DNA of 64,000 nucleotides from Sphingomonas taxi (GTDB taxonomy: Bacteria; Pseudomonadota; Alphaproteobacteria; Sphingomonadales; Sphingomonadaceae). The stretch covers positions 186,001-250,000 of the forward strand of contig QFMX01000008.1 of NCBI GenBank assembly GCA_003240625.1, read 5' to 3'. How positions within the stretch are numbered: the stretch's first letter is position 1; each line of letters opens with the position of its first letter. The translations under genes were made by a program, and so were the position numbers. Below the pieces are notes generated by a model, which was not told the origin of the DNA, ran no database searches, and worked only from the letters and a program-made list of their open reading frames with translations. Below, one piece after another: positions 52,825 to 60,384 of the stretch.

Positions 52825-55011
52825 ATGGCCATTCAGATCCGCACCAGCCTCGCCGAGCCCGAAACCGGCGACACCTTCGTGCCCCACCGCCCGACCGCAC
52901 GTCCCGACAAGGTCGAGGGCGGCAAGCCGTTCAAGCTCGTCAGCGAGTACGAACCCGCGGGCGACCAGCCGACCGCGATCGCCGAACTGGTCTCGGCGAT
53001 CGCCGATGGGGAGAAGGACCAGGTGCTGCTCGGCGTCACCGGCTCGGGCAAGACCTTCACGATGGCCAGCGTGATCAACCGAGTTCAGCGCCCCGCGCTG
53101 ATCCTCGCGCCGAACAAGATCCTGGCCGCACAGCTATACGGCGAGATGAAGTCGTTCTTCCCCGACAACGCGGTCGAATATTTCGTCAGCTATTACGATT
53201 ATTACCAGCCCGAGGCCTATGTCGCGCGCTCCGACACGTACATCGAGAAAGAATCGTCGACCAACGAGTCGATCGACCGGATGCGGCATTCCGCTACCCG
53301 CGCGCTGCTCGAACGCGACGACGTCATCATCGTCGCGTCGGTGTCGTGCCTGTACGGCATCGGCTCGGTCGAGACCTATTCGGCGATGATCTTCGACCTG
53401 AAGAAAGGCACGACGGTCGACCAGCGCGAGATCGTGCGCAAGCTCGTCGCGCTGCAGTACAAGCGCAACGACGCGGCATTCCAGCGCGGCAATTTCCGCG
53501 TGAAGGGCGACACGCTGGAGATTTTCCCGTCGCATTACGAGGACAGCGCGTGGCGCATCTCGTTCTTCGGCGACGATATCGAGGAGATCACCGAGTTCGA
53601 CCCGCTGACCGGCAAGAAGGTCGCGTCGCTGAACTCGGTGCGGGTGTATGCAAATTCGCATTACGTGACGCCCGGCCCGACGCTCAAGCAGGCGGGCGAG
53701 GCGATCAAGCACGAGCTGGCCGAGCGGCTGAAGGAGCTGGTGCTGGAGGGCAAGCTGCTGGAGGCGCAGCGGCTGGAGCAGCGGACGAACTTCGATCTGG
53801 AAATGATCGCCGCGACGGGCTCCTGCGCAGGGATCGAGAATTACTCGCGCTTCCTCACAGGCCGTATGCCGGGCGAGCCGCCACCCACATTGTTCGAATA
53901 TCTCCCCGACAACGCATTGCTGTTCGTCGACGAGAGTCACGTCACGATCGGCCAGATTAATGGCATGTCGCGCGGCGATCACCGTCGCAAACTGACGCTT
54001 GCGGAATACGGCTTCCGCCTGCCGAGTGCGATCGACAACCGCCCGCTGCGCTTTAACGAATGGGACGCGATGCGCCCGCCGACGACCTATGTCTCGGCGA
54101 CGCCGGGCAGTTGGGAAATGGAGCAGACCGGCGGCGTGTTCGCCGAGCAGGTCATCCGCCCGACCGGGCTCATCGATCCGCCCGTCGAGATCAAGCCGGT
54201 CGAGGAACAGGTCCAGGACCTGATCGTCGAAGTCGGCAAGACCACGGCACTCGGCTATCGCACGCTCGTCACCACGCTGACCAAGCGGATGGCGGAGGAC
54301 CTGACCGAGTATATGCACGAGGCGGGGATCAAGGTCCGCTACATGCACAGCGACGTCGAGACGCTCGAACGTATCGAGTTGATCCGCGACTTGCGGCTGG
54401 GCGTGTACGACGTGCTGATCGGCATCAACCTGTTGCGCGAGGGGTTGGACATCCCCGAATGCGGGCTGGTAGCGATCCTCGATGCGGACAAGGAGGGCTT
54501 TCTGCGCTCCGAGACGTCACTGATCCAGACGATCGGGCGCGCGGCGCGCAACGTCGATGGCCGGGTGATCCTGTACGCCGACCGCGTCACCGGATCGATG
54601 GAGCGCGCGATGAACGAAACCGCGCGCCGCCGCGAGAAACAGGTCGCGTACAACACCGAGCACGGCATCACCCCGACGACGATCCGCCGCAACATCGGCG
54701 ACATCATCGCGCATGTGGCGTCGCAGGATCAGGTGACAATCCCGATCGACGAAGACCGGCCTCATATGGTCGGGCATAACCTTCGCGCCTACATCGAGGA
54801 CCTCGAAAAGCAGATGCGCAAGGCTGCGAGCGATCTGGAATTCGAGACCGCAGGGCGTTTGCGTGACGAAATTCGCCAGCTCGAGAACGAGGAACTGGGC
54901 CTGCCGGTCGACCAGCAGAAGGCGCCGGTCATGGGGCGGAGTAACGAAGGCAAGCCCGGCACGCGGAAGACGCGTTATGGTAAGACCCAACGAAAATTCG
55001 GTAGGTCATAA
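52825..55011 (+). CDS. uvrB: Excinuclease ABC subunit B
   Basis: DNA-damage recognition helicase-like subunit of nucleotide excision repair. The 728 residues have Walker A GVTGSGKTFTMA (about residue 70), the beta-hairpin region YYDYYQPEAYVARSDTYIEKESS (part: YDYYQPEAYV), the DEAD-like box LFVDESHVTI, helicase motifs VSATPGSWEME and GINLLREGLDIPE and TIGRAARN, and a C-terminal UVR domain (IEDLEKQMRKAASDLEFETAGRLRDEI) that binds UvrC. The N-terminal extension and Lys/Arg-rich tail are normal for sphingomonads. The stop is followed by AT-rich DNA and a toxin-antitoxin locus. Confidence 0.97.
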   Translation: MAIQIRTSLAEPETGDTFVPHRPTARPDKVEGGKPFKLVSEYEPAGDQPTAIAELVSAIADGEKDQVLLGVTGSGKTFTMASVINRVQRPALILAPNKILAAQLYGEMKSFFPDNAVEYFVSYYDYYQPEAYVARSDTYIEKESSTNESIDRMRHSATRALLERDDVIIVASVSCLYGIGSVETYSAMIFDLKKGTTVDQREIVRKLVALQYKRNDAAFQRGNFRVKGDTLEIFPSHYEDSAWRISFFGDDIEEITEFDPLTGKKVASLNSVRVYANSHYVTPGPTLKQAGEAIKHELAERLKELVLEGKLLEAQRLEQRTNFDLEMIAATGSCAGIENYSRFLTGRMPGEPPPTLFEYLPDNALLFVDESHVTIGQINGMSRGDHRRKLTLAEYGFRLPSAIDNRPLRFNEWDAMRPPTTYVSATPGSWEMEQTGGVFAEQVIRPTGLIDPPVEIKPVEEQVQDLIVEVGKTTALGYRTLVTTLTKRMAEDLTEYMHEAGIKVRYMHSDVETLERIELIRDLRLGVYDVLIGINLLREGLDIPECGLVAILDADKEGFLRSETSLIQTIGRAARNVDGRVILYADRVTGSMERAMNETARRREKQVAYNTEHGITPTTIRRNIGDIIAHVASQDQVTIPIDEDRPHMVGHNLRAYIEDLEKQMRKAASDLEFETAGRLRDEIRQLENEELGLPVDQQKAPVMGRSNEGKPGTRKTRYGKTQRKFGRS

Positions 55012-55046
55012 AAGTGGGGATCGAACTGAAGCTCTAAATCTCTGGT

Positions 55047-55061
55047 ATTTAACAGTTAAAT
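55047..55061. promoter_or_regulatory. Perfect 15-bp palindrome in the higBA upstream region
   Basis: ATTTAACAGTTAAAT reads the same on both strands around a central A. It lies 120-134 bp before the HigB start in an AT-rich stretch (55019-55160). It is a candidate operator for HigA autoregulation; sequence-only inference. Confidence 0.45.
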
Positions 55062-55159
55062 CTTGCGATAGATTTTTACGATGCCCCCAACCAAACGAAA
55101 TTTTTTATTTCGTGATATTAAACTTGTAGACCACGTGACTTTACGGTGATTGATGTGGC

Positions 55160-55178
55160 TCCACTTCTTCGAGGTGGA
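55160..55178 (+). promoter_or_regulatory. Hairpin sequestering the higB Shine-Dalgarno
   Basis: TCCACTTC (55160-55167), loop TTC, GAGGTGGA (55171-55178): an 8-bp stem with one G-U pair. The 3' arm contains the GAGGTGG ribosome binding site and the first base of an ATG at 55178. The element could be a translational switch or part of a HigA operator. Confidence 0.55.
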
Positions 55179-55180
55179 TG

Positions 55181-55468
55181 ATGATACGCACGATATCCGA
55201 TATTGAAACCGAACGAATCCACCTCGGGCGGCAGAGCCGTAAACTGCCAGCGGACATTCAACAGATGGCACGTCGCAAGCTACGCCAACTTGAAAATGCC
55301 GGCCAGCTGAACGACCTTCGCGTGCCTTCGGGCAACCGGCTTGAGCAGTTGAAAGGCTTCACGCCTTTGCGATATAGCATCCGGGTCAACGACCAGTGGC
55401 GCATCACGTTTGGTTGGTCGAATGGAGGCGCGGACGATGTCCGGATCGAGGATTACCATCGCGGATAA
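55181..55468 (+). CDS. higB: HigB-family toxin (RelE/ParE superfamily)
   Basis: A 95-residue ribosome-dependent mRNA interferase. It matches the plasmid-maintenance killer pattern: SDIETERIHLGRQSRKLPADIQQMARRKLRQLENAGQLNDLRVP (parts: ARRKLRQLENA), SGNRLEQLKG, and the catalytic-side RYSIRVNDQWRITFGW. ATG 55181 has the SD at a normal distance; ATG 55178 is too close. The toxin precedes the antitoxin, as expected for higBA. The genes overlap by 32 bp. Surrounding DNA is AT-rich compared with the chromosome, suggesting transfer. Confidence 0.92.
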   Translation: MIRTISDIETERIHLGRQSRKLPADIQQMARRKLRQLENAGQLNDLRVPSGNRLEQLKGFTPLRYSIRVNDQWRITFGWSNGGADDVRIEDYHRG

Positions 55469-55757
55469 CGACAGGTTGAACAACGTCCATCCAGGCGACA
55501 TCCTGCGCGATGATTTTCTGATCGGGAGCGAAATTTCGTTTGAAGACGTAGCCCGGGACGCTCTGATCGAGCCAGCGCTTCTCCGTGAACTCGTAGCAAG
55601 CAAACGGGATATCGACCCATCAATCGACGCACGCCTGACCCGGTATTTCGGGATGTCAGACGGGTTTTTCCTGCGCCTTCAAGTCAGCTATGACGTCGAA
55701 GAGGTCAAGCGCAACGAGGCCGACGCGCTTGACCGGATCGTTCCCCGCGCGGCTTAG
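55437..55757 (+). CDS. higA: HigA-family antitoxin
   Basis: A 106-residue antitoxin with a helix-turn-helix of the HigA/XRE type. The N-terminal motif VHPGDILRDDFL is the usual HigA signature, followed by the HTH (ISFEDVARDALIEPALLRELVASK in part, SIDARLTRYFGMSDGFFLRLQ). It binds HigB and represses its own operon. ATG 55437 is chosen for the family N-terminus and gives a 32-bp overlap with higB. Its stop overlaps the stop of the convergent PRC-barrel gene by 4 bp. Confidence 0.9.
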   Translation: MSGSRITIADNDRLNNVHPGDILRDDFLIGSEISFEDVARDALIEPALLRELVASKRDIDPSIDARLTRYFGMSDGFFLRLQVSYDVEEVKRNEADALDRIVPRAA

Positions 55758-56131
55758 CCGACGACGAGGTCTTCGCTGCTCGACCCGTAATAGCTCGCCA
55801 CGCGGTCGGCATAAGCCTGGTCGAAGACGGGGGCGTTGTTCGACCAGCTCGGACCGCCTTCGAGGACGCGCTTGTCGATCGTTACGACGTAGAGGTCGCG
55901 GACCGCGTCGAATTGGAGCAGCGCGAACGGCAGCGGGTAGAAGCTCTTGCCCATGCCGAGGAAGCCGCCGAGGCTCAGCACGGCGTGCGTGACGCGGCCG
56001 GTGCCCTTGTGGACCATGAACGCATGGACCGAGCCGACAGCGTCGCCATCGCGGCTCTCGACTTTCATCGTGCCCGAAATGTTCGACTGGACGAGCAATT
56101 GGGTCGGGGTCTGGGCAGCGGTGTCGGACAT
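55754..56131 (-). CDS. PRC-barrel domain protein
   Basis: A 125-residue protein with a PRC-barrel: LVQSNISGTMKVESRDGDAVGSVHAFMVHKGTGRVTHAVLSLGGFLGMGKSFYPLPFALL (parts: GDAVGSVHAFMVHKGTG, LSLGGFLGMGKSFYPLP), then an Asp/Tyr tail. No signal peptide, so likely cytoplasmic; some PRC proteins act as stress or respiratory accessory factors. Convergent with higA, with overlapping stop codons. The start at 56131 is a clear ATG with the GAGAAC-like element upstream. Confidence 0.87.
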   Translation of the reverse strand: MSDTAAQTPTQLLVQSNISGTMKVESRDGDAVGSVHAFMVHKGTGRVTHAVLSLGGFLGMGKSFYPLPFALLQFDAVRDLYVVTIDKRVLEGGPSWSNNAPVFDQAYADRVASYYGSSSEDLVVG

Positions 56132-56243
56132 GAGCGTTCTCCTGATTTCTTCCGTCGCTGAACCGGTACCACCGTGCGGCGGTTCCCGCCTAGAGCGCTT
56201 CGTCGTACTTGAGCGACCGCCGGGCGTGCCGCATAGCGATACA

Positions 56244-56825
56244 ATGCGCAATCCGTCCCCTCACCTCGTCGGCTTGCGATCGCTTGCCAGCCCCCTCGTC
56301 CTGGCGCGCCTTGCCGGCCTGGCGACGCTCGCGTCGATTGCCGGCTGCGTCCCGCCACCGCGCGCCGAGGCACCGCCGCCGCCGCGCACCGTCGCGCCGC
56401 CCCCCGCGCCGGCGCCGCGCCCGGTACCGATCGCCGCGGACTGGCGCGATTGGCCGTATTCGCCGGGCACCTGGGTCTATCGCCGCGACGCCCGCGGCTC
56501 GATCGCGCTGTTCGGACCCGCCAATGCCGATGCGTCATTGACGCTGCGCTGCGACATCGCGGCGCGCCAGGTCTATCTGTCGCGGGCGGGCACCACGCCG
56601 ACGCCGCTGACGATCCGCACATCGAGCGTGACGCGCGCCGTGTCCGTCCAGCCGGCCGGTGGCACGCCGCCTTATGTCGCGGCCGCGCTGATGCCGAACG
56701 ATTCCTTGCTGGAGGCGATGGGGTTCAGTCGCGGGCGGATGGTCGTCCAGCAGGCCGGAATGCCACCGCTCGTGGTGCCATCCTGGGCCGAGATCGAGCG
56801 CGTGACCGAGGATTGTCGTAGCTGA
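56244..56825 (+). CDS. Predicted lipoprotein with proline-rich linker
   Basis: A 193-residue protein. A long N-region is followed by a hydrophobic segment and a lipobox ASIAGC (Cys near residue 33), then a Pro/Ala linker (PPPPRTVAPPPAPAPRP) and a compact domain with DWRDWPYSPGTWVYRRDARGS. The fold resembles small sphingomonad lipoproteins, but I cannot name the family. The start at ATG 56244 includes the whole signal. It is divergent from the PRC-barrel gene across 112 bp. Confidence 0.72.
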   Translation: MRNPSPHLVGLRSLASPLVLARLAGLATLASIAGCVPPPRAEAPPPPRTVAPPPAPAPRPVPIAADWRDWPYSPGTWVYRRDARGSIALFGPANADASLTLRCDIAARQVYLSRAGTTPTPLTIRTSSVTRAVSVQPAGGTPPYVAAALMPNDSLLEAMGFSRGRMVVQQAGMPPLVVPSWAEIERVTEDCRS

Positions 56826-56964
56826 TATCGGCCAAGCGACAGTCGGATAAGATCGGCCGAAAACTTCCATAAAACAAGACTTGTATCGCATGCGCGGTCG
56901 GCACACATTGCGGGTGCGGTCGGGCTTGGCCGCGTTGTTTCAACAAGCGAAAGGAGGTGATCCG

Positions 56965-57021
56965 ATGTCTCATGGTTCAGCAGTGAGTTCGGTTCGGTTC
57001 GTTCGGGGGACGCACCGCTAA
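56965..57021 (+). CDS. Putative 18-residue peptide (MSHGSAVSSVRFVRGTHR)
   Basis: A short ORF starting at ATG 56965, seven bases after AAGGAGG, with TAA at 57019. It is too short for standard gene calls. The peptide is basic and has no membrane helix. It may be a leader peptide or a translated small RNA of the sORF-plus-sRNA type seen with DUF1127 genes in Rhodobacter; the sequence itself is not a DUF1127 protein. Confidence 0.5.
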   Translation: MSHGSAVSSVRFVRGTHR

Positions 57022-57131
57022 CGCCGCCGGTCCGCGTGGGGAGTATCCTCTCCCAGTCAACACGTGGTCCACAGGCTAAGCGGTACGCATGGTCCTCCGG
57101 GCTGGAGCTCTCCGGCCGCTGACCATGTCAG

Positions 57132-57174
57132 GAGGTTGTCGGGTCGTCGGGAGACGATCCGGCAGCCTCTTTTC
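57132..57174 (+). terminator. Rho-independent terminator of the small transcript
   Basis: GAGGTTGTCGGGTCGTC pairs over 17 positions with GACGATCCGGCAGCCTC (three G-U pairs) around GGGA and is followed by TTTTCATTT. Confidence 0.85.
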
Positions 57175-57564
57175 ATTTGTGGGGTGTGGTTGGTTGGCGG
57201 TGATCGATCCAACCGCCATTTACGACAATGTTGCGGGAACCAACGACGTTCGCCGTCGTCGAAGCCACCCCGCCTTTTCCTAGCTGACGGTATTGGTAGG
57301 CGCAGGCTGAGCGGGTGACCAACGCCTGCGGCACACCCGTCACCACTTGTGTTCTGCCTTAACGGTGAGAACCCGAAATTAGAGCGCGCATCGGGCTAAC
57401 CCTGAAGCAGCGGAAGACGCGAAAACGTCCCCATGCCCACATCGTCAGGATGACGTGAGATATGGTACGACGGGACGGGCACGACGGAGGGACTGGCTTA
57501 TGCCTCCAGCTTTAACTGCCGCGCACGTTGCGCCCCGGCCGTCCTTAGCCCGCGATAGCCCCTT
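57175..57564. other. 390-bp gap with a possible pseudoknot, no gene seen
   Basis: No credible ORF. CGCAGGC (57301) pairs with GCCTGCG (57324), and GGTGAC (57314) in its loop could pair with GTCACC (57339), an H-type pseudoknot arrangement. A CGTCAGGATGACG remnant near 57446 may be a degraded palindromic repeat. Confidence 0.35.
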
Positions 57565-58071
57565 TTACAGGAACGCCTTCGCCCGGTTGAGCACGACACT
57601 GCACATCCGCGTCTTCACCTGCCCGCCAAGGTCGTCGAGCGAGAACGCCTGCCCGTTCGGCGCCTGCACCTCGCCTTCTTGTCCCGCCGCGTAGCCCGGC
57701 GACGTTCTTACGCCCTGCCGACCGGTCAGGCGCTGGAGGATCGACTGCGCGCCGGTGGCCGGCGCATTCGTCGAGCCGCCCGCTCGTGCCGCGGCATTCC
57801 GTCCGCCGGTGAGCGCGCCGAGAGCTCCACCCTGCCCGAGCAGATTGTTCTTCAGGCAATAGCCTAGCAGTCCGGCAGCATTGCCGGCGCCGATCGATCC
57901 GACGCTCGGCAGCGCACCACCGAGCAAGCCACCAAGTCCGCCGAGATCGCCTAGCCCACCAAGTCCGCCGAGACCATTTTGCGTCGACGCCGATTGCGGT
58001 GCGCTGGACTGCGCCGATGCCGAGGTCGCGAAGGCCAAGGCGGCCACGAGGGCGATTGCGGTCTTGGGCAT
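57565..58071 (-). CDS. DUF2501 protein (YjjA-like), exported
   Basis: A 168-residue predicted periplasmic protein. It has a signal peptide (residues 4-20, SASAQ), a Gly/Leu-rich repeat (LGGLGGLGDLGGLGGLLGG, about 33-51), then NAAGLLGYCLKNNLL with the conserved Cys typical of DUF2501/YjjA. The C-terminal half is Gln/Gly rich with a second Cys at KTRMCSVVL, so an intramolecular disulfide is possible. ATG 58071 gives the signal peptide. Its function is unknown. Convergent with the small-RNA locus. Confidence 0.82.
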   Translation of the reverse strand: MPKTAIALVAALAFATSASAQSSAPQSASTQNGLGGLGGLGDLGGLGGLLGGALPSVGSIGAGNAAGLLGYCLKNNLLGQGGALGALTGGRNAAARAGGSTNAPATGAQSILQRLTGRQGVRTSPGYAAGQEGEVQAPNGQAFSLDDLGGQVKTRMCSVVLNRAKAFL

Positions 58072-58259
58072 GATTGGGTGCTCCGATAGGGTTATGTCAC
58101 TAACGGGACTGGCCAAGGTGCGTTCCGAAAAGGTTCGTTCAGCGACCGGCGAACAACGCGTCGACCGATCCGCCATTAGCCTGCAACGCCGCCTCGACCC
58201 GTCGACGGGCGTCGTAATATACCAGGGACGATGCGCCCGGGTCGGTCGTGCGAAGACTT

Positions 58260-58508
58260 TCAGCATCCGCGTTCTAGCGGACCGATGTAGATTGGACTGG
58301 CGCGCAACAAGCCCTCGGCACGCGCCAGTTCGCTGCCGATCCGCGAATCGATCGGGCGCTCGGCATAGACGGTGACGGTGCCGATCCGCTGCTTGTACGG
58401 AAACGCGAGTAGCTGTGGCGCGTAGATAATTGCAACGGCAAGCAGAAGGAGGACGGAGGCGATCCTCCGGACGGGCCCCTGCCCCCTTCTGCGAACCCGC
58501 GTCGTCAG
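58260..58508 (-). pseudogene. Gene remnant or CTG-started small membrane protein after fumA
   Basis: An open frame of 82 residues directly after the fumA stop: an Arg-rich start, a hydrophobic helix (ASVLLLLAVAIIYAPQLL), then AFPYKQRIGTVTVYAERPID and LARAEGLLRASPIYIG. No ATG, GTG or TTG exists before the helix; the only candidate is CTG 58508 overlapping the fumA stop (CTGA). From memory, longer (about 200-residue) sphingomonad proteins begin with a similar AFPY...VYSEAPI segment, so this looks like a 3'-truncated relative. Confidence 0.4.
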
Positions 58509-60022
58509 GCCGGCGTCAGCAACCTTTCGCGCGCGATCTTCTCGCGCCACACCAGAGGCGCGAGCTGGTGGACGTTCTCGCCCGCGGAATCGACCGCAAC
58601 GGTGACCGGGAAATCGGCGACCTCGAACTCGTAGATCGCTTCCATGCCCAGATCCTCGAACCCGACGACCTTGCTGCCCTTGATCGCGCGCGCGACGAGA
58701 TAGGCGGCGCCGCCGACCGCCATCAGATAGGCCGACTTGCGCTCGGCGATCGCCTTGGTCGCGTCGGCGCCGCGCTCGGCCTTGCCGACCATCGCGAGCA
58801 GGCCCTGGTCGAGCATCATGCGGGTGAACTTGTCCATGCGGGTGGCCGTGGTCGGGCCGGCGGGGCCGACCACCTCGTCGCCGACCGGATCGACCGGGCC
58901 GACATAATAGATCACGCGGCCCGCGAAATCGACCGGGAGCGGTTCGCCCTTCGCCAGCATGTCGGCGATCCGCTTGTGCGCCGCATCGCGCCCGGTGAGC
59001 ATCTTGCCGTTGAGCAGCAAGCGGTCGCCATGCTTCCACGTCTGCACGACTTCGGGCGTCAGCGTGTCGAGATCGACGCGGATCGCGGCCTTGTCGGGCG
59101 TCCAGTTGACGTCGGGCCACTCCTCCAGCTTCGGCGCTTCCAGATATACCGGGCCCGAACCGTCGAGCACGAAATGCGCGTGGCGGGTGGCGGCGCAGTT
59201 CGGGATCATCGCCACCGGCTTCGACGCGGCGTGCGTCGGCCAGTCGAAAATCTTCACGTCGAGGATGGTCGAAAGTCCGCCCAGCCCCTGCGCGCCGATG
59301 CCGAGCGCGTTGACCTTGTCGTAAATCTCGATCCGCAGCGCCTCGATGTCGTTCTTCGGCCCGCGCGCCTTAAGCTGCGCCATGTCGATCGATCCCATCA
59401 ACGACTGCTTCGCGAGGATCATCGACTTCTCGGCAGTACCACCGATGCCGATCCCGAGCATCCCCGGCGGGCACCAACCTGCGCCCATCTGCGGGATCAT
59501 CTCGAGCACCCAGTCGACGATCGAGTCGCTCGGGTTCATCATCTTGAACTTCGACTTGTTCTCGCTGCCGCCACCCTTGGCCGCGACGTCAATCGAGACA
59601 GTGTTGCCGGGCACCATCTCGACATGCATCACGCTGGGCGTGTTGTCCTTGGTGTTGCGGCGGGTGAAGGCGGGGTCGGCGAGGATCGACGCCCGCAGCT
59701 TGTTCTCGGGGTTGAGATAGGCTTTCCGTACGCCTTCATCGACGACCTCCTGCAAGCTGCGGGTCGAGTCGAGGCGGCAATCCTGGCCCCATTTGACGAA
59801 GATCGTGACGATCCCGGTATCCTGGCAGATCGGGCGATGGCCCTCGGCGCACATCCGGCTGTTGGTGAGGATCTGCGCGATAGCGTCCTTGGCGGCGGGG
59901 CTCTGTTCGGCCTCGTACGCGACGCCGAGCGCACGGATGTAATCCATTGGGTGGTAGTAGCTGATGAACTGGAGCGCGTCGGCGACGCTTTCGATCAGGT
60001 CGGCTTCGGTGATGACGGTCAT
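58505..60022 (-). CDS. fumA: Class I fumarate hydratase (iron-sulfur)
   Basis: Converts fumarate to malate in the TCA cycle. The 505-residue protein has the alpha-type domain with EGHRPICQDTGIVTIFVKWG (a cluster Cys), the Gly-rich GWCPPGMLGIGIGGTAEKSM (second Cys), and NCAATRHAHFVLDGSGPVYLE (third Cys, part: NCAATRHAHFVL). The C-terminal beta-type domain includes PLPVDFAGRVIYYVGPVDPVGDEVVGPAGPTTATRMDKFT (part: GPAGPTTATRMD). Oxygen-sensitive 4Fe-4S enzymes of this type serve when iron is adequate. Stands alone. Confidence 0.95.
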   Translation of the reverse strand: MTVITEADLIESVADALQFISYYHPMDYIRALGVAYEAEQSPAAKDAIAQILTNSRMCAEGHRPICQDTGIVTIFVKWGQDCRLDSTRSLQEVVDEGVRKAYLNPENKLRASILADPAFTRRNTKDNTPSVMHVEMVPGNTVSIDVAAKGGGSENKSKFKMMNPSDSIVDWVLEMIPQMGAGWCPPGMLGIGIGGTAEKSMILAKQSLMGSIDMAQLKARGPKNDIEALRIEIYDKVNALGIGAQGLGGLSTILDVKIFDWPTHAASKPVAMIPNCAATRHAHFVLDGSGPVYLEAPKLEEWPDVNWTPDKAAIRVDLDTLTPEVVQTWKHGDRLLLNGKMLTGRDAAHKRIADMLAKGEPLPVDFAGRVIYYVGPVDPVGDEVVGPAGPTTATRMDKFTRMMLDQGLLAMVGKAERGADATKAIAERKSAYLMAVGGAAYLVARAIKGSKVVGFEDLGMEAIYEFEVADFPVTVAVDSAGENVHQLAPLVWREKIARERLLTPA

Positions 60023-60384
60023 GCAGCGCCTTTGCGGATGCGGGGATGCGCGCGTCTTAGCCGCGTTCGGGCGATTTATGAAGACCGAGGGGGCGTCGGC
60101 ACGCCATCAGTACGGGCCCGGCTGCAAAAGAAGGTTAGGGTGGGTTAGGCCAACGCGCGGTCTTTCGGGCAGCAGGCAAAGAGCCACGCGGTGTGCAAAG
60201 CATGATCGACTTTGCACCAGGGCTGTGATCGACGATTTGAAAGAGCCGAGGACCGAGCGTGACACCAAGGTTGCGTGTAGGACAGCGAAAACTGGCGGGC
60301 CTGGACGACGATGATTTCGGCGGGTTTACGGCCGTCAGCGGACGTTTCGAAGCGCAATGCCTGTCGCTTAAAGCAGCCATTCGT
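60023..60384. other. 362-bp gap with a decayed intergenic repeat, no gene seen
   Basis: No credible gene on either strand. CAGCGGACGTTTCGAAGCGC and AAAGCAGCCATTCG near 60335-60395 resemble a degenerate intergenic sequence common in sphingomonads (recalled, not searched). The stretch upstream of fumA (60023-60120) probably holds its promoter but I see no clear boxes. Confidence 0.4.

Larger units (their letters stand above)
56950..57174 (+). ncRNA. Candidate structured small transcript carrying an 18-codon ORF
   Basis: The segment has an exceptional Shine-Dalgarno (AAAGGAGGTGATC at 56950-56962, complementary over 12 nt to the 16S 3' end), a short ORF, a GGGGAG-x-CTCCCC-like hairpin (57038-57056), a stem CATGGTC (57088-57094) with GACCATG (57121-57127) around a GC-rich loop, and a terminator (57132-57174). 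The transcript start is not visible; 56880-56950 is a guess. No Rfam family is assignable by eye. It fills a convergent gap otherwise of the repeat-bearing kind. Confidence 0.55.
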
